In this document: positions 15,387-26,791 of the stretch, in pieces
Layout: the number at the start of each line of letters is the position of its first letter
How positions within the stretch are numbered: the first letter of the stretch is position 1
NCBI GenBank assembly: GCA_017534745.1
Contig: JAFXVX010000013.1
Location: 1 to 64,000 of the forward strand
Direction of reading: 5' to 3'
DNA: 64,000 bases
Source of the DNA: Bacteroidales bacterium
GTDB lineage: Bacteria > Bacteroidota > Bacteroidia > Bacteroidales > UBA932
The notes under the pieces: model-generated
Seen by the model: the letters and a program-made list of their open reading frames with translations, nothing else
What the model was told of the DNA's origin: nothing
Databases searched by the model: none
Translations under genes and position numbers: made by a program

Positions 15387-15405
15387 GTTGAATTCATTGT
15401 TTCTG

Positions 15406-15436
15406 CAAATTTACTCAATAATTGCAGACTCGGCAA
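15406..15436 (-). promoter_or_regulatory. Promoter of abiF
   Basis: Minus strand: TTG (15436-15434), 20 bases, TAAATTTG (15413-15406), 20 bases before the abiF start. Good match to the phylum consensus. Confidence 0.65.
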
Positions 15437-15502
15437 CAATTTTTGTAAGAGGCAAAAAGAGGGAAGAACATCTGTCCGTTGCTTTCCGTTTCTTTTCGTT
15501 TC

Positions 15503-16906
15503 TTATTTTCCGATGCAGAAGCGGGAGAAGATGGTGTGGAGGATGTCGGTGGAGGTGATGGGGCCGCCGGTGGTGATGGCGGAGAGGGAGGTGAGGGCGG
15601 AGCGGAGGTCTTCGGCGACGAGATCGGAGGGGAGGGAAGAGGCGAGGGAGGCGCGGGCGCGGCGGAGCGCCGAGGCGGCGTCGACGAGGGCTTCGTAGTG
15701 GCGGAGATTGGTGACGAGGGTCGCTTCTGGGTCTCCGATGCGGGCTTTGATGAGCGACTGGAGACGATTTCGGAGGGAATCGAGGCCGAATCCGGTCTTT
15801 GCGGAAAGTAAAATTATATCTTCCTTATTTTCAACAAATGAAACAATAGAGTTTTCTATTATAACATTTTTGTTAAGCCCCAAATCGGCCTTATTCAGCA
15901 CGAAAATCAGCCTGCATCCGGCCTTTTTGGCGGCCTCGGAGAGCTGCCTGGCTGAGGCCAGGATTTCGTCCGTACCGAGAGAACTGTCGAGGACGCCGAG
16001 AACGATTTCGGCACGGCTGATCGCCTCGAAGGTACGGTCGATTCCCATCCTTTCGACGGTCTCGTCGGTGTGACGGATGCCGGCGGTGTCGACGAAGCGG
16101 AAGAGGATGCCGCCTATCGTCAGCGTCTCTTCAATGGTGTCACGGGTCGTCCCCGCGATGTCGGAGACGATGGCGCGCTCTTCGCCGAGAAGCGCGTTGA
16201 GAAGCGTACTTTTGCCGGTGTTCGCGGCCCCGGCTATTGCAACGGGGACGCCGTTCTTGATGGCGTTTCCGGTGCGGAAGGAGCCGCTGAGCCTGTCTAT
16301 GTGGCTAATAGTCTCATCCAAAAGCACTTTCAGGCGCTCACGGCTGGCGAATTCCACATCTTCTTCGCTGAAGTCGAGCTCCAGCTCCAGAAGGGAAGCC
16401 ATCTCGAGGAGCTGGTCCCGCAGGGAGGACAGCTCCCTCGAAAAACCGCCCTTCAGCTGGGCATAAGCCACCCTGTGGGATGCTTCAGCGCTGGATGAGA
16501 TGATGTCGGCAACGGCTTCTGCCTGAGCGAGATCCATTTTGCCGTTCAAGAAGGCCCGGCGGGTGAATTCGCCCGGCTCGGCGGCCCTTGCGCCGGCGCG
16601 GAAAAGCCGCTGCAGGAGCTCTGTCGCTATGTATTCCGAGGAATGGATCGATATCTCCACGGAATCTTCGCCTGTGTAGGAGTGGGGGGCGCGAAAGACA
16701 GTGACGAGAACGTCGTCAAGACCGGAGACGGAGCCGAAGTGGACGGTGTAGCCCTTCGACTCTGCAACGGTCCCGCGGCGGAGCCTGACGACGCTGTCAA
16801 CAATTGTAAACACCTCGGGCCCGCTGACCCGGACAATGGCGACAGCGCCCGTTCCAGGAATGGTCGCGGGCGCTGCAATCGTATCGTTGAATCCGCTTGT
16901 CATCAA
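15503..16906 (-). CDS. mnmE: tRNA modification GTPase MnmE
   Basis: A 467-residue protein of usual family length. N-terminal tetrahydrofolate-binding domain (APATIPGTGAVAIVRVSG, about 11-28), helical domain, and an inserted G domain with G1 GAANTGKST, G2/G3 IAGTTRD and FVDTAG, G4 NKAD, ending in the invariant C-terminal FCIGK. With MnmG it installs the 5-carboxymethylaminomethyl group on U34 of certain tRNAs in the cytosol. It is the first core gene beside the defence island. The stop lies ~115 bases from abiF. Transcription is with rho behind it, 26 bases apart. Confidence 0.97.
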   Translation of the reverse strand: MMTSGFNDTIAAPATIPGTGAVAIVRVSGPEVFTIVDSVVRLRRGTVAESKGYTVHFGSVSGLDDVLVTVFRAPHSYTGEDSVEISIHSSEYIATELLQRLFRAGARAAEPGEFTRRAFLNGKMDLAQAEAVADIISSSAEASHRVAYAQLKGGFSRELSSLRDQLLEMASLLELELDFSEEDVEFASRERLKVLLDETISHIDRLSGSFRTGNAIKNGVPVAIAGAANTGKSTLLNALLGEERAIVSDIAGTTRDTIEETLTIGGILFRFVDTAGIRHTDETVERMGIDRTFEAISRAEIVLGVLDSSLGTDEILASARQLSEAAKKAGCRLIFVLNKADLGLNKNVIIENSIVSFVENKEDIILLSAKTGFGLDSLRNRLQSLIKARIGDPEATLVTNLRHYEALVDAASALRRARASLASSLPSDLVAEDLRSALTSLSAITTGGPITSTDILHTIFSRFCIGK

Positions 16907-16932
16907 GCTCTTGTCAAGAGTTATCTAAACTA

Positions 16933-18714
<1,782 letters not shown>

Positions 18715-18788
18715 TAGGTCTTAAACTTATTTCGTGTTGTAAAAAAGTGCTGGCAGAGTCGCCTGCAGCACAAAGGTAAGCATTATTT

Positions 18789-21683
18789 TTAATTATCCCA
18801 AAAACTGCTGCTCTTTTTAAACCGCAGGAGGTCCGCCAGGGCCGCCGCATTTGCCGCGATACGGAAACTGTAGGACTGCCAGGTCCCCGTCGGAACCCAG
18901 GAGACGGATATATTGAAGCAGTGGAGGTCGTAGGTAGCACTGATCTGGGTCGTCGTAAGCTTTAACGCCATGAGGTCGAAACCGGTCGTCGCCTGTATGC
19001 TCAGGCGCGGTGTTATCTTTACATTTCCGGAAATACCGAGCGTCTGGGTAAACCTGTCGTTCTTGACGAGGGTATTGTTGGTGTACTGGTACGAGCGGCT
19101 GTAGTTGAACGAATAATTGAGGTTAAGCGACCACGGCGAATTGGGATTCGTGTAGTAGAGATATCCTCCCGGGATGTATTCGCCTGTAATAGGGTGATAA
19201 TAAATGCGCTGGTAAGCGTCAGCGGGGGCAGATTCCAATCCTCCTCCTCCGCCGCTCTTGCGGCCGTCGTTTCCGTTCATTGCACCCTTGCCGGAGATAG
19301 AATATGAGACCGATGCACTGGCATTGGTAAGCCTCATCCAGGACCTGCCCTTTGTCGCAACCGACTGCAGTTTGTTGATCTTCTGGCCCCTTTCATTGAT
19401 GGCGTACGGATCGAAATTAGGGTTCGCACTGATGCCCACCTTTCCGAATACGGAGGTGGACATCGTAATACCTATATTGCTGAGCCTCAGAGAGTCTGCA
19501 AGGAAGTTGTAACTACCGGAGAGCGACAGGTTGTCGATAAGCTTGATCTTCTTGTTTCCGTTGCCGGTGGTGTCACGGAGGTCGCGGACTTTCGCTTCGA
19601 AGTTGTTGCCTATGGAGAACGACAGGCTTCCGGTCTTTCCCTTCCCGGGAGGGGAGGAGAGGTTATGGTTACCGCTTATAGAATATATATTATATTGTGT
19701 AGGCTTGTGGTACGTCCCCCTGGCGTCATAGTAACCCTCGAGATCCCGCCATCCGTTGAAATGGGTGCCCTTCTCCGGAGAGAAGTTGGCCGAAATGGAC
19801 GGCGTTATCACATGACGGATTGCCTGCAGTTTATGGTGCTTTCCGAAATTAAACATACCGTAAAGCCTGGTGGACATCGATATACTGCCCGAATAGGTGT
19901 GCGTAACGCCGAAATGGTTGAACGGCGTCCCCGGATCCGACACCACCTTCATCGCCTGGACAGGCATGCCGTTGGCATCCCTGACCATGACAGGCACCCC
20001 GTCTTCATCGACCAGCCCCTCCAGGTGCTGTTCTCCGGCCGAGAACATCCAGTTCTGGCCGTAACTGATGCTTGGCGTGAAATTGAGGTATTTGAACAGT
20101 GTGAAACTTGGAAGGCCTATCTGGAAGTTGTGCGTCATGCCGGTGGACATATGGTCCAGAGCCTTTGTAAACAGCGAGTCCCCGAGCTCCTTTTTGCGGA
20201 AACCGGTGCTTTCGTCGATGACGTAATTGCCGTGCTCGTCATAGACGTAGTCCTGAAGGTCGCGGACCTTGAAGCTCAGCCTGTTCTGCAGGGAGGTGGA
20301 ATAGCCGAGGGAGAACTTCTCGTAGAATTTCTCCTTACCGACCCTGTTTTTCTTCTTGAAAGGATAGAAGCGCGTCACCGAGAAGGTGATGTTCGGGAGG
20401 GTGAAGGTGTAGGAGGAGTCGCGGGAGTTCTGGTTGTGGAGGGCGTTGATGGAGAGGTTGAACTTGCCGTTCCAGTTGTGCGAATACGAGATTGAGGACT
20501 GTATCTGGTTCTGGAGGGACTCCTGGACGTTCCTTGAGTTGTACTTGCTGTTGGACGGGCTGGAGAAGTTGACCGACGCGGAGAAACTCGACCCGGGATG
20601 CGCCTTTGAATCCTGAGAGTGCGACCACCGGATGGAGAAGTTACGGCTCTGGAAGAAGTCGGTCGAGCCGCGCTCGCCCGTCTGGTCGTTGGAGAATGTA
20701 AACGCGAAGTTGCCGTTGAACTTATAGTTGACCTTGTAGCGCGAGTTGACATCGACATTCCAGGATCCGAGGGTATAGATACTTCCTGTAAGCGAGATGT
20801 CGAAATACTTTCCTATGACGAAATATACGCCGGCGTCCCTCACGAAGAATCCTCGGGCGGTCTCCTCGCCGAAGGTCGGCATGAGAAGACCCGTCGCCCG
20901 GGTAGGCTTCTCCGGGATGAAGCCGAAGGGGAGTCCTATCGGTATGGGAACGTCTTCAAAGACCGGCCAGGCCGGGCCGAAGACCGTCTTCTGGGAAGGC
21001 TTAGTCACCACTTTCGCAGCCGAGAGCCTCATGTAATAATGTGGATGCTCAAGGTCGCAGACCGTGTACATGCCGTTCTTTATATTGATGGACTGGTCCT
21101 CCAGCATCTTTATGTCACGGCCCTGCAGGATGCCGTCCTCCTCCTGGGTCACCATGTTGTGGATCTTGGCCTTGCGGGACTTGAAGTTGTAGGTGAGGGT
21201 CTCCATCTTGTAGGTCTTGCCGCCCTGCTCCATAACAGGTTGACCCTTCCAGTCGTCGGCCGTCTCGTCCCAGGTTCCCTTGGCGAAGACGGTCCCGGTG
21301 TTCATGTCGTATTCCATGTAGTCCGCCGTGAGCTTCATGTCCTTGTAGGTCACGGTGACGTCGCCATAGTAGTAGATCTTCCTCTGTCCGTTGGAGAAAA
21401 CCTCGATGATGGAGTCTTTGGCCGTGGAGAACGCCGGGCGCTCGAGCGAGCTCTTGCTCAGGAGCGCAAGCGAGTCCAGCCGGAACAGGGAATCCGCCCT
21501 TGCAATCGAATCCCTTGCAGCCCTTACCGAATCGGGAAGATCCTGCAGCGAAGTGTCAACGGCAGTTACAGCGCCCCGGCGTCCACGGGCCCTTCGTCCC
21601 TGCCTTTGCGCGAGCATAAATGGCTCAGCCAGCGACAGTATCACCAGCAGTGCAAGCAGGTATTTAAGGGCTTTTCCTTTCAT
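18789..21683 (-). CDS. lptD: LptD-like outer-membrane LPS assembly protein
   Basis: Start chosen at ATG 21683, which opens a clear signal peptide (KALKYLLALLVILSLAEPFMLAQ); the longer in-frame start at 21800 would place 39 basic residues before it and overlap the promoter. The ~964-residue product has an N-terminal OstA/LptA-like beta-taco (about 90-260: NGQRKIYYYGDVTVTYKDMKLTADYMEYD) and a long C-terminal barrel domain with many alternating aromatic strands. LptD with LptE inserts LPS into the outer leaflet. The Bacteroidota form is longer and diverged, so the LptE partner is not obvious nearby. Confidence 0.88.
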   Translation of the reverse strand: MKGKALKYLLALLVILSLAEPFMLAQRQGRRARGRRGAVTAVDTSLQDLPDSVRAARDSIARADSLFRLDSLALLSKSSLERPAFSTAKDSIIEVFSNGQRKIYYYGDVTVTYKDMKLTADYMEYDMNTGTVFAKGTWDETADDWKGQPVMEQGGKTYKMETLTYNFKSRKAKIHNMVTQEEDGILQGRDIKMLEDQSINIKNGMYTVCDLEHPHYYMRLSAAKVVTKPSQKTVFGPAWPVFEDVPIPIGLPFGFIPEKPTRATGLLMPTFGEETARGFFVRDAGVYFVIGKYFDISLTGSIYTLGSWNVDVNSRYKVNYKFNGNFAFTFSNDQTGERGSTDFFQSRNFSIRWSHSQDSKAHPGSSFSASVNFSSPSNSKYNSRNVQESLQNQIQSSISYSHNWNGKFNLSINALHNQNSRDSSYTFTLPNITFSVTRFYPFKKKNRVGKEKFYEKFSLGYSTSLQNRLSFKVRDLQDYVYDEHGNYVIDESTGFRKKELGDSLFTKALDHMSTGMTHNFQIGLPSFTLFKYLNFTPSISYGQNWMFSAGEQHLEGLVDEDGVPVMVRDANGMPVQAMKVVSDPGTPFNHFGVTHTYSGSISMSTRLYGMFNFGKHHKLQAIRHVITPSISANFSPEKGTHFNGWRDLEGYYDARGTYHKPTQYNIYSISGNHNLSSPPGKGKTGSLSFSIGNNFEAKVRDLRDTTGNGNKKIKLIDNLSLSGSYNFLADSLRLSNIGITMSTSVFGKVGISANPNFDPYAINERGQKINKLQSVATKGRSWMRLTNASASVSYSISGKGAMNGNDGRKSGGGGGLESAPADAYQRIYYHPITGEYIPGGYLYYTNPNSPWSLNLNYSFNYSRSYQYTNNTLVKNDRFTQTLGISGNVKITPRLSIQATTGFDLMALKLTTTQISATYDLHCFNISVSWVPTGTWQSYSFRIAANAAALADLLRFKKSSSFWDN

Positions 21684-21716
21684 CGGGAAGATGCCGAAGA
21701 AAAATTTAGCATGTTT

Positions 21717-21750
21717 TTTGCTCCGTTTTAGGCGGGATTTCTTATTTTTG
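21717..21750 (+). promoter_or_regulatory. Probable promoter of the amidase gene
   Basis: TTTG at 21717-21720 and TATTTTTG at 21743-21750 with a 22-base spacer, slightly long. The -7 box lies 50 bases before the amidase start in the divergent lptD-amidase gap. Confidence 0.5.
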
Positions 21751-21757
21751 CAAAAGG

Positions 21758-21788
21758 CAAAAATACTACTATTTTCAGATTTAAGCAA
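21758..21788 (-). promoter_or_regulatory. Promoter of lptD
   Basis: Minus strand: TTG (21788-21786), 20 bases, TATTTTTG (21765-21758). It supports the lptD start at 21683 with a ~70-base leader. Confidence 0.6.
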
Positions 21789-21800
21789 AAAACGGCCCAA

Positions 21801-22940
21801 ATGAGGAAGTCTGCGACACTTTTTGCGATATTTTTTTCACTCCTTGCAACTGTCCCGGCAGTGGCCGGAGACGCAATCCGCCTTTCGAAAGTCGTCATCG
21901 ACGCGGGCCACGGCGGCAAGGACCCCGGCTGCGTCAGCCGTGACGGCAAGACCTATGAAAAGGACCTTACCATCGCTATAACCAAAAGCATCTCTTCGAA
22001 AATCACAGCCGCCTACCCTGACGTCAAAGTCATCCTGACGAGGGATGACGACACCTATGTGACCCTCAGCGGCAGGGCCGACGCAGCGAACAACGCGTCC
22101 GCAGACCTGTTCATAAGCATCCACATCAACGCGACGGGGACCGGCACCTCCGCCAACGGCTTCTCCGTCCACTGTCTCGGCCAGTCCTCCAAGAAGGGCA
22201 ACGACCTGTTCTCGAAGAACCTCGAGCTGTGCAAAAGGGAAAACTCCGTGATCTTCCTCGAGGACGACTACAAGACAAAATACCAGGGCTTCGATCCTTC
22301 TGACGAGCAGTCCTACATTTTCTTCTCCCTTATGCAGAGCGCCCACCTCGGCCAGAGCCTCGAGTTCGCCGAGGATGTCGAGCGCGCGATGAGGGGAGGC
22401 CCGATCAAAAACAGCAGGGGAGTCTCCCAGGACCCGTTCTGGGTCCTTTGGAGGACGACTATGCCCGCAGTCCTCATCGAGTGCGGCTTCATCTCCAATC
22501 CCGACGACCTCGCGGCCCTGAGGACCGAGGAGGGGATCGACGGCATCGCCGAGGGCATATTCAACGCCTTCGCGACCTTCAAGAAGCGCTACGACAGGGA
22601 GAACGCGCCTGCAGCAGGCGACAAGAAGGAGGACAAGGCGGCCCCGGCGTCCGGTAAGGACAAGGCACCGGAGGGCGGGAAGGACAAGGCGGCGGAGCCT
22701 GCGTCGGGACCGGTCTACGGGACCCAGGTTCTCGCCATCGGAAAGAAGATGAAAGAGGGGGATCCTTTTTTCAAAGGTGAGAAATTTTTTATGGTCGAAG
22801 GGACGAAAATCAACCGCTATCTCGTAGGTTTTTCAACAGACAGGTCGGAGGCGAAAAAAGAATTCCAGAGACTGAAGAAAATTTTCCCCGACTCTTTCTT
22901 CGTGAAGGCCGAAAACGGAAAGACCGTTCTAGATAGGTGA
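21801..22940 (+). CDS. N-acetylmuramoyl-L-alanine amidase with SPOR-like domain
   Basis: A 379-residue exported protein: signal peptide (about 1-22), amidase_3 domain (about 28-258) with VIDAGHGGKDPG (Zn His), EKDLT (Zn Glu), SIHINATG (Zn His) and VLIECGFISN (catalytic Glu), then a Lys/Ala/Pro linker (about 265-305) and a C-terminal SPOR-like domain (about 308-375). It cleaves the amide bond between MurNAc and L-Ala in septal peptidoglycan, and the SPOR domain would target it to denuded glycan at the division site. All catalytic residues are present. It is transcribed divergently from lptD. Confidence 0.93.
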   Translation: MRKSATLFAIFFSLLATVPAVAGDAIRLSKVVIDAGHGGKDPGCVSRDGKTYEKDLTIAITKSISSKITAAYPDVKVILTRDDDTYVTLSGRADAANNASADLFISIHINATGTGTSANGFSVHCLGQSSKKGNDLFSKNLELCKRENSVIFLEDDYKTKYQGFDPSDEQSYIFFSLMQSAHLGQSLEFAEDVERAMRGGPIKNSRGVSQDPFWVLWRTTMPAVLIECGFISNPDDLAALRTEEGIDGIAEGIFNAFATFKKRYDRENAPAAGDKKEDKAAPASGKDKAPEGGKDKAAEPASGPVYGTQVLAIGKKMKEGDPFFKGEKFFMVEGTKINRYLVGFSTDRSEAKKEFQRLKKIFPDSFFVKAENGKTVLDR

Positions 22941-23129
22941 GAGGCACATCTGCTTTTTGTCGCATCTGTATAAATGTTTATGTATCAGTGAATTGCGACT
23001 TAAACGTTTCGCCGGATGGCAAACATTTAGAAAAGCAAAAAATATTTAATATCCAATAGCAAAAAAAATTTTTTATCTCTTTTTTTTCCTCCATCTTTGC
23101 ACAACCCAATTCGGGTTACTCATCCAAAG

Positions 23130-24557
23130 ATGACAGAAAAAGAAAGGCATATTGATGTATGGGATAACTGTCTCCGCATTATAGGAGACATTATCGACCC
23201 GCGGCAGTTCGCGACCTGGTTTACCCAGATCCGTCCGATCAGCCTCGAAGGGTCGAAACTTACCGTAGAAGTGCCTTCCGATTTCGTCCGCGAGTACATA
23301 GAGGAGACCTACCTCGACGTCCTCCGCAAGACCCTCCGCAGGGTCATCGGTGCGGATGCGCGTCTTATATATTATGTGAAGCCTGTCTCCAAGGCTCCCG
23401 GGATGTCCTTCCCGGCCGCCCCCGGGACCGTCCAGGTCAACAGGGCGGTCAGCATCCCCAGCTACCAGCCTTCCGGCAATCCGGGTCCCTTCGTGTTCCC
23501 GGGTGTCAACAGGGTCCAGATAGACCCCCGCCTCAAGGCGGAGTACCGCTTCGAGACGCTTGTCGAGGGCGAGTGCAACAAGATGGGCATAGTGGCAGGC
23601 GGCAGCATCGCCGCCGCCCCGGGCAAGACCTCCTTCAACCCGCTGTTCCTCTTCGCCGGCCCGGGTCTCGGAAAGACCCACCTCGCCCAGGCGATAGGAA
23701 ACGCCATCAAGGAGCGTTTTCCCGAGCTCATCGTCCTCTATGTCTCCGGCAACGAGTTCAAGACCCAGTACATGGACGCCGTCAAGCGCAACATGCTGAC
23801 CTCCTTCATGGCCTACTACATGAAGATCGACGTCCTCATCGTGGACGACATCCACGAGCTCAAGGGCCAGGGCTCGCAGAACACCTTCTTCAACGTGTTC
23901 AACCACATCCACCAGAGCGGCGGCCAGCTTATCTTCACCTCGGACCGCGCCCCTTCCGACCTCCAGGATTTCGAGGAGAGGCTCCTTTCCAGGTTCAAGT
24001 GGGGTCTCAACGTAGAGCTCAAGAAGCCTGATTTCAAGACAAGGCTCGGGATGCTCCGCGCAAGGAGCTTCCGCGAGGGGATGTCCATCCCGGACGACGT
24101 CCTCGTCCACCTCGCGACCCGCATCAAGACCAATTTCCGTGAGCTTGAGGGTGCACTGATTTCCCTCATGGCCCACGCCACGATCGCCGGTCGTGAGATC
24201 ACGGTCGCCCTTGCGGACCAGGTCGTCTCCGACATCGTCGGCGAGCAGCAGAACGACATCAGCCTCGACGGCATCGTCAAGACCGTCTGCGAGTATTTCA
24301 ACATAACGAGGGAGACTCTCCTTTCCAAGACGCGCAAGCGCCAGATAGTCCAGGCGCGCCAAATCGCGATGTACGAGTGCAGGAACCTTCTTCCCGGCTG
24401 CTCTCTCGCGACTATCGGCTCGACCCTCGGCGGCAAGGACCACGCAACGGTCCTCCACGCCTGCAACACCGTCGCCGCCCTCATCTCCACCGACAAGGAG
24501 ATCCGTCGCTATGTAGCCGACCTCGAGGAGATGCTCCTCGTCACTGTCGAAAGGTAA
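23130..24557 (+). CDS. dnaA: Chromosomal replication initiator DnaA
   Basis: Start chosen at ATG 23130; an in-frame TTG at 23097 overlaps a -7-like ATCTTTG box. 475 residues: domain I (about 1-80, interaction with helicase and regulators), a short variable linker, AAA+ domain with Walker A GPGLGKTH and Walker B VLIVDDIHEL, and the DNA-binding domain IV with the signature IGSTLGGKDHATVLHACNTV. It binds DnaA boxes at oriC and opens the duplex. The upstream 190-bp gap is AT-rich but has no cluster of TTATNCACA boxes, so oriC does not seem to be here. Confidence 0.97.
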   Translation: MTEKERHIDVWDNCLRIIGDIIDPRQFATWFTQIRPISLEGSKLTVEVPSDFVREYIEETYLDVLRKTLRRVIGADARLIYYVKPVSKAPGMSFPAAPGTVQVNRAVSIPSYQPSGNPGPFVFPGVNRVQIDPRLKAEYRFETLVEGECNKMGIVAGGSIAAAPGKTSFNPLFLFAGPGLGKTHLAQAIGNAIKERFPELIVLYVSGNEFKTQYMDAVKRNMLTSFMAYYMKIDVLIVDDIHELKGQGSQNTFFNVFNHIHQSGGQLIFTSDRAPSDLQDFEERLLSRFKWGLNVELKKPDFKTRLGMLRARSFREGMSIPDDVLVHLATRIKTNFRELEGALISLMAHATIAGREITVALADQVVSDIVGEQQNDISLDGIVKTVCEYFNITRETLLSKTRKRQIVQARQIAMYECRNLLPGCSLATIGSTLGGKDHATVLHACNTVAALISTDKEIRRYVADLEEMLLVTVER

Positions 24558-24572
24558 CATTCTATATATAAT

Positions 24573-26012
24573 ATGGATTCAGCATCTGTCCTGTCCTTTT
24601 TCGAAAGGATACTCCGGATTCCGAGAGAGTCCGGCCACGAAGAGCCTATGACAGCTTTCCTGCAGCAGTTCGCTGCGGAGCGCTCACTTGAATGCCGCAC
24701 TGACAAGACCGGCAATGTCCTCATAATCAGGGAAGCCGCCCCCGGCAAGGAGAATCTCCCCGCCGTGGTGCTCCAGGCCCACCAGGATATGGTCTGCGAC
24801 AAGCTCGCCGGCAGTACCCACGATTTCCTCAAGGATCCTATAAAATATGAGATCAGGGACGGCTGGATGGTCGCAGACGAGACGACCCTCGGCGCCGACG
24901 ACGGCATCGGCATCGCCGCCTGCCTCGCCCTTCTGGACAGCGACCTTCCGACAGGCAAGATAGAGTGCCTCTTCACTATTTCCGAGGAGACTGGTATGGA
25001 CGGCGCCTTCGCCCTTGAGGAAGGATTCTTCGACGGCAAGCTCCTTCTTAACCTCGATTCCGAGGATGAAGGCTGGATTTTCATCGGCTGCGCCGGTGGC
25101 ATAGACACCAAGGCGGAGCTCAAGGCCTCCTTCGAGGCCGTCCGCAAGGGATATAAGGCCGTCCGGCTCCGCATCGACGGCTGCATCGGCGGCCACAGCG
25201 GCGACGACATCAATAAGGAAAGGGCCAACGCCCTCCAGCAGCTCGCCCGTTTCCTTTACACTGAGCTCCAGTACGAGTACCAGCTCATTTCCATCACGGG
25301 AGGAAACAAAGCCAATGCAATCGCCCGTGAGGCCGAGGCCGTCATCGCGGTGCCCGCCGGCGAACTTGCGGACACTGTCGAAGATTTCAAGGCCTTCGGC
25401 AAGATCCTTTCCGACGAGTTCAGGGTCAGCGATCCGGAAATAACGGTCTATGCGTCAGAAGTTCCCGCTCCGGCGAAGGCGATTTCCGAAGAGGACACGC
25501 TCAGCATTGTGACGACTCTCGTCGCCTGCCCCCACGGGGTGATAAAGATGAGCCAGGAGATCCCCGGCCTTGTGGAGACTTCGACAAACCTTGCCTCCAT
25601 CAGGGTCGCCCCCGACGGCAAGGTCAGCATCGTGACGAACCAGCGGAGCTCTTCCAAGAGCGAGCTTCACGCTGCCGCCCAGAAGGTCGAAGCCGCCCTT
25701 CTTCTCGGCGGATTCGACGCCGAGTCCTCCGGCGAGTACCCGGGCTGGAATCCCAATGTCAATTCGCCGCTCCTCAAAAAGTGCGTCGCCTCCTATAAGA
25801 AGCTCTTCGGCAACGAACCCGTCGTGAAAGCCATCCACGCAGGCCTCGAGTGCGGTCTCTTCCTCGAGAAGTTCCCGGACCTCGACATGGTCTCCTTCGG
25901 CCCGACCCTCCGCGGCGTCCACGCTCCCGGCGAGAAGCTGGAGCTGGCTTCGCTGGACAAGTTTACGGCCCTCCTCGTCGATGTCGTCCTTAATATCGGC
26001 GAAAAATGCTGA
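24573..26012 (+). CDS. pepD: Aminoacyl-histidine dipeptidase (M20C)
   Basis: A 479-residue cytosolic metallopeptidase of the PepD family. Zn-site motifs: VLQAHQDMVCD (His and Asp, about 67-77), TTLGADDGIGIA (bridging Asp, about 105-116), TISEETGMDGA (catalytic Glu and metal Glu, about 134-144), and C-terminal HAGLECG. It cleaves Xaa-His and other dipeptides. It starts 15 bases after dnaA and overlaps rpe by 7 bases, so dnaA-pepD-rpe may form one transcript. Confidence 0.95.
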   Translation: MDSASVLSFFERILRIPRESGHEEPMTAFLQQFAAERSLECRTDKTGNVLIIREAAPGKENLPAVVLQAHQDMVCDKLAGSTHDFLKDPIKYEIRDGWMVADETTLGADDGIGIAACLALLDSDLPTGKIECLFTISEETGMDGAFALEEGFFDGKLLLNLDSEDEGWIFIGCAGGIDTKAELKASFEAVRKGYKAVRLRIDGCIGGHSGDDINKERANALQQLARFLYTELQYEYQLISITGGNKANAIAREAEAVIAVPAGELADTVEDFKAFGKILSDEFRVSDPEITVYASEVPAPAKAISEEDTLSIVTTLVACPHGVIKMSQEIPGLVETSTNLASIRVAPDGKVSIVTNQRSSSKSELHAAAQKVEAALLLGGFDAESSGEYPGWNPNVNSPLLKKCVASYKKLFGNEPVVKAIHAGLECGLFLEKFPDLDMVSFGPTLRGVHAPGEKLELASLDKFTALLVDVVLNIGEKC

Positions 26013-26653
26013 CGGCCCCTTCGATGCTCTCCGCCGACTTTCTCAATCTCGGCGCAGATCTCGACTTCGTCAACCGCGAAGCCGACATTATCCACCTGGA
26101 TGTGATGGACGGGACTTTCGTCCCTAACATATCCTTTGGTTTCCCGGTCGTGGAGGCGATCGCGGCCAAGGCTGAAAAGCCCATGGACGCTCACCTTATG
26201 ATCGTGAACCCCGGCAAATACATCGAGCGTTTCGCCAAGGTCGGCGTGGATATGCTCAGCTTCCACTTCGAGGCGGCGGGGGAGGAAAGCCTTTCGCTGA
26301 TCCAGCGCATCCATTCCTACGACGTCAAGGCAGGCATAGCGATCAATCCTGACGTCCCGGTAGAGAAGATTTTCCACCTTCTCAGTGAAGTGGATTACGT
26401 GCTCATCATGAGCGTCTTCGCCGGTTTCGGCGGGCAGAAGTTCATCCCTGAGTCGCTGGAGCGGATCCGCCGCGTCAAGGCCGAGCTTGGGCACCTCGGC
26501 GAGGAGCACGTCATGATCGAAGTCGACGGCGGCGTCGGCCCCTCCAATGCGGCCGCCCTCCGCGAAGCCGGCGCCGACATCCTTGTCGCCGGCAGTTCCG
26601 TCTTCAAAGCCCCCGACCGCAGCGCCGCTCTCCACGCTTTGAAATCCTGCTAA
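26006..26653 (+). CDS. rpe: Ribulose-phosphate 3-epimerase
   Basis: A 215-residue TIM-barrel with the family motifs APSMLSADFLNLG, HLDVMDGTFVPNISFG (metal His and catalytic Asp), HLMI, and IEVDGGVGPSNA with the phosphate-binding GSSVF. It interconverts ribulose 5-phosphate and xylulose 5-phosphate in the pentose phosphate pathway. It overlaps pepD by 7 bases. Directly after the stop begins a long inverted repeat shared with the convergent birA gene. Confidence 0.97.
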   Translation: MLTAPSMLSADFLNLGADLDFVNREADIIHLDVMDGTFVPNISFGFPVVEAIAAKAEKPMDAHLMIVNPGKYIERFAKVGVDMLSFHFEAAGEESLSLIQRIHSYDVKAGIAINPDVPVEKIFHLLSEVDYVLIMSVFAGFGGQKFIPESLERIRRVKAELGHLGEEHVMIEVDGGVGPSNAAALREAGADILVAGSSVFKAPDRSAALHALKSC

Positions 26654-26778
26654 AATTAGGCACTGACCTCTTCAGACTACGGACCTTACGGTCCTATCCC
26701 TCCCACGGCATAGCCGCGGGCCCCTCCCGTTCACGAAGCCACGGGCGGCTACGGTCTTCAGAGCTCAGTGCCTAATTT
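26653..26778. repeat. Long inverted repeat between convergent rpe and birA
   Basis: Perfect 14-bp arms AAATTAGGCACTGA (26653-26666) and TCAGTGCCTAATTT (26765-26778) enclose ~98 bases that contain further inverted motifs (GGACCTTACGGTCC). It fills the whole gap between the two 3' ends. It may act as a bidirectional terminator or be a dispersed palindromic repeat of the genome. Confidence 0.8.
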
Positions 26779-26791
26779 ATTCCGCAGGATT

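Noticed and set aside
21684..21800. N-terminal extension of LptD
   Set aside because: It would place 39 basic residues before the signal peptide and cover the divergent promoters.
22941..23129. oriC upstream of dnaA
   Set aside because: AT-rich but without a cluster of TTATNCACA DnaA boxes; oriC is often not beside dnaA in Bacteroidota.
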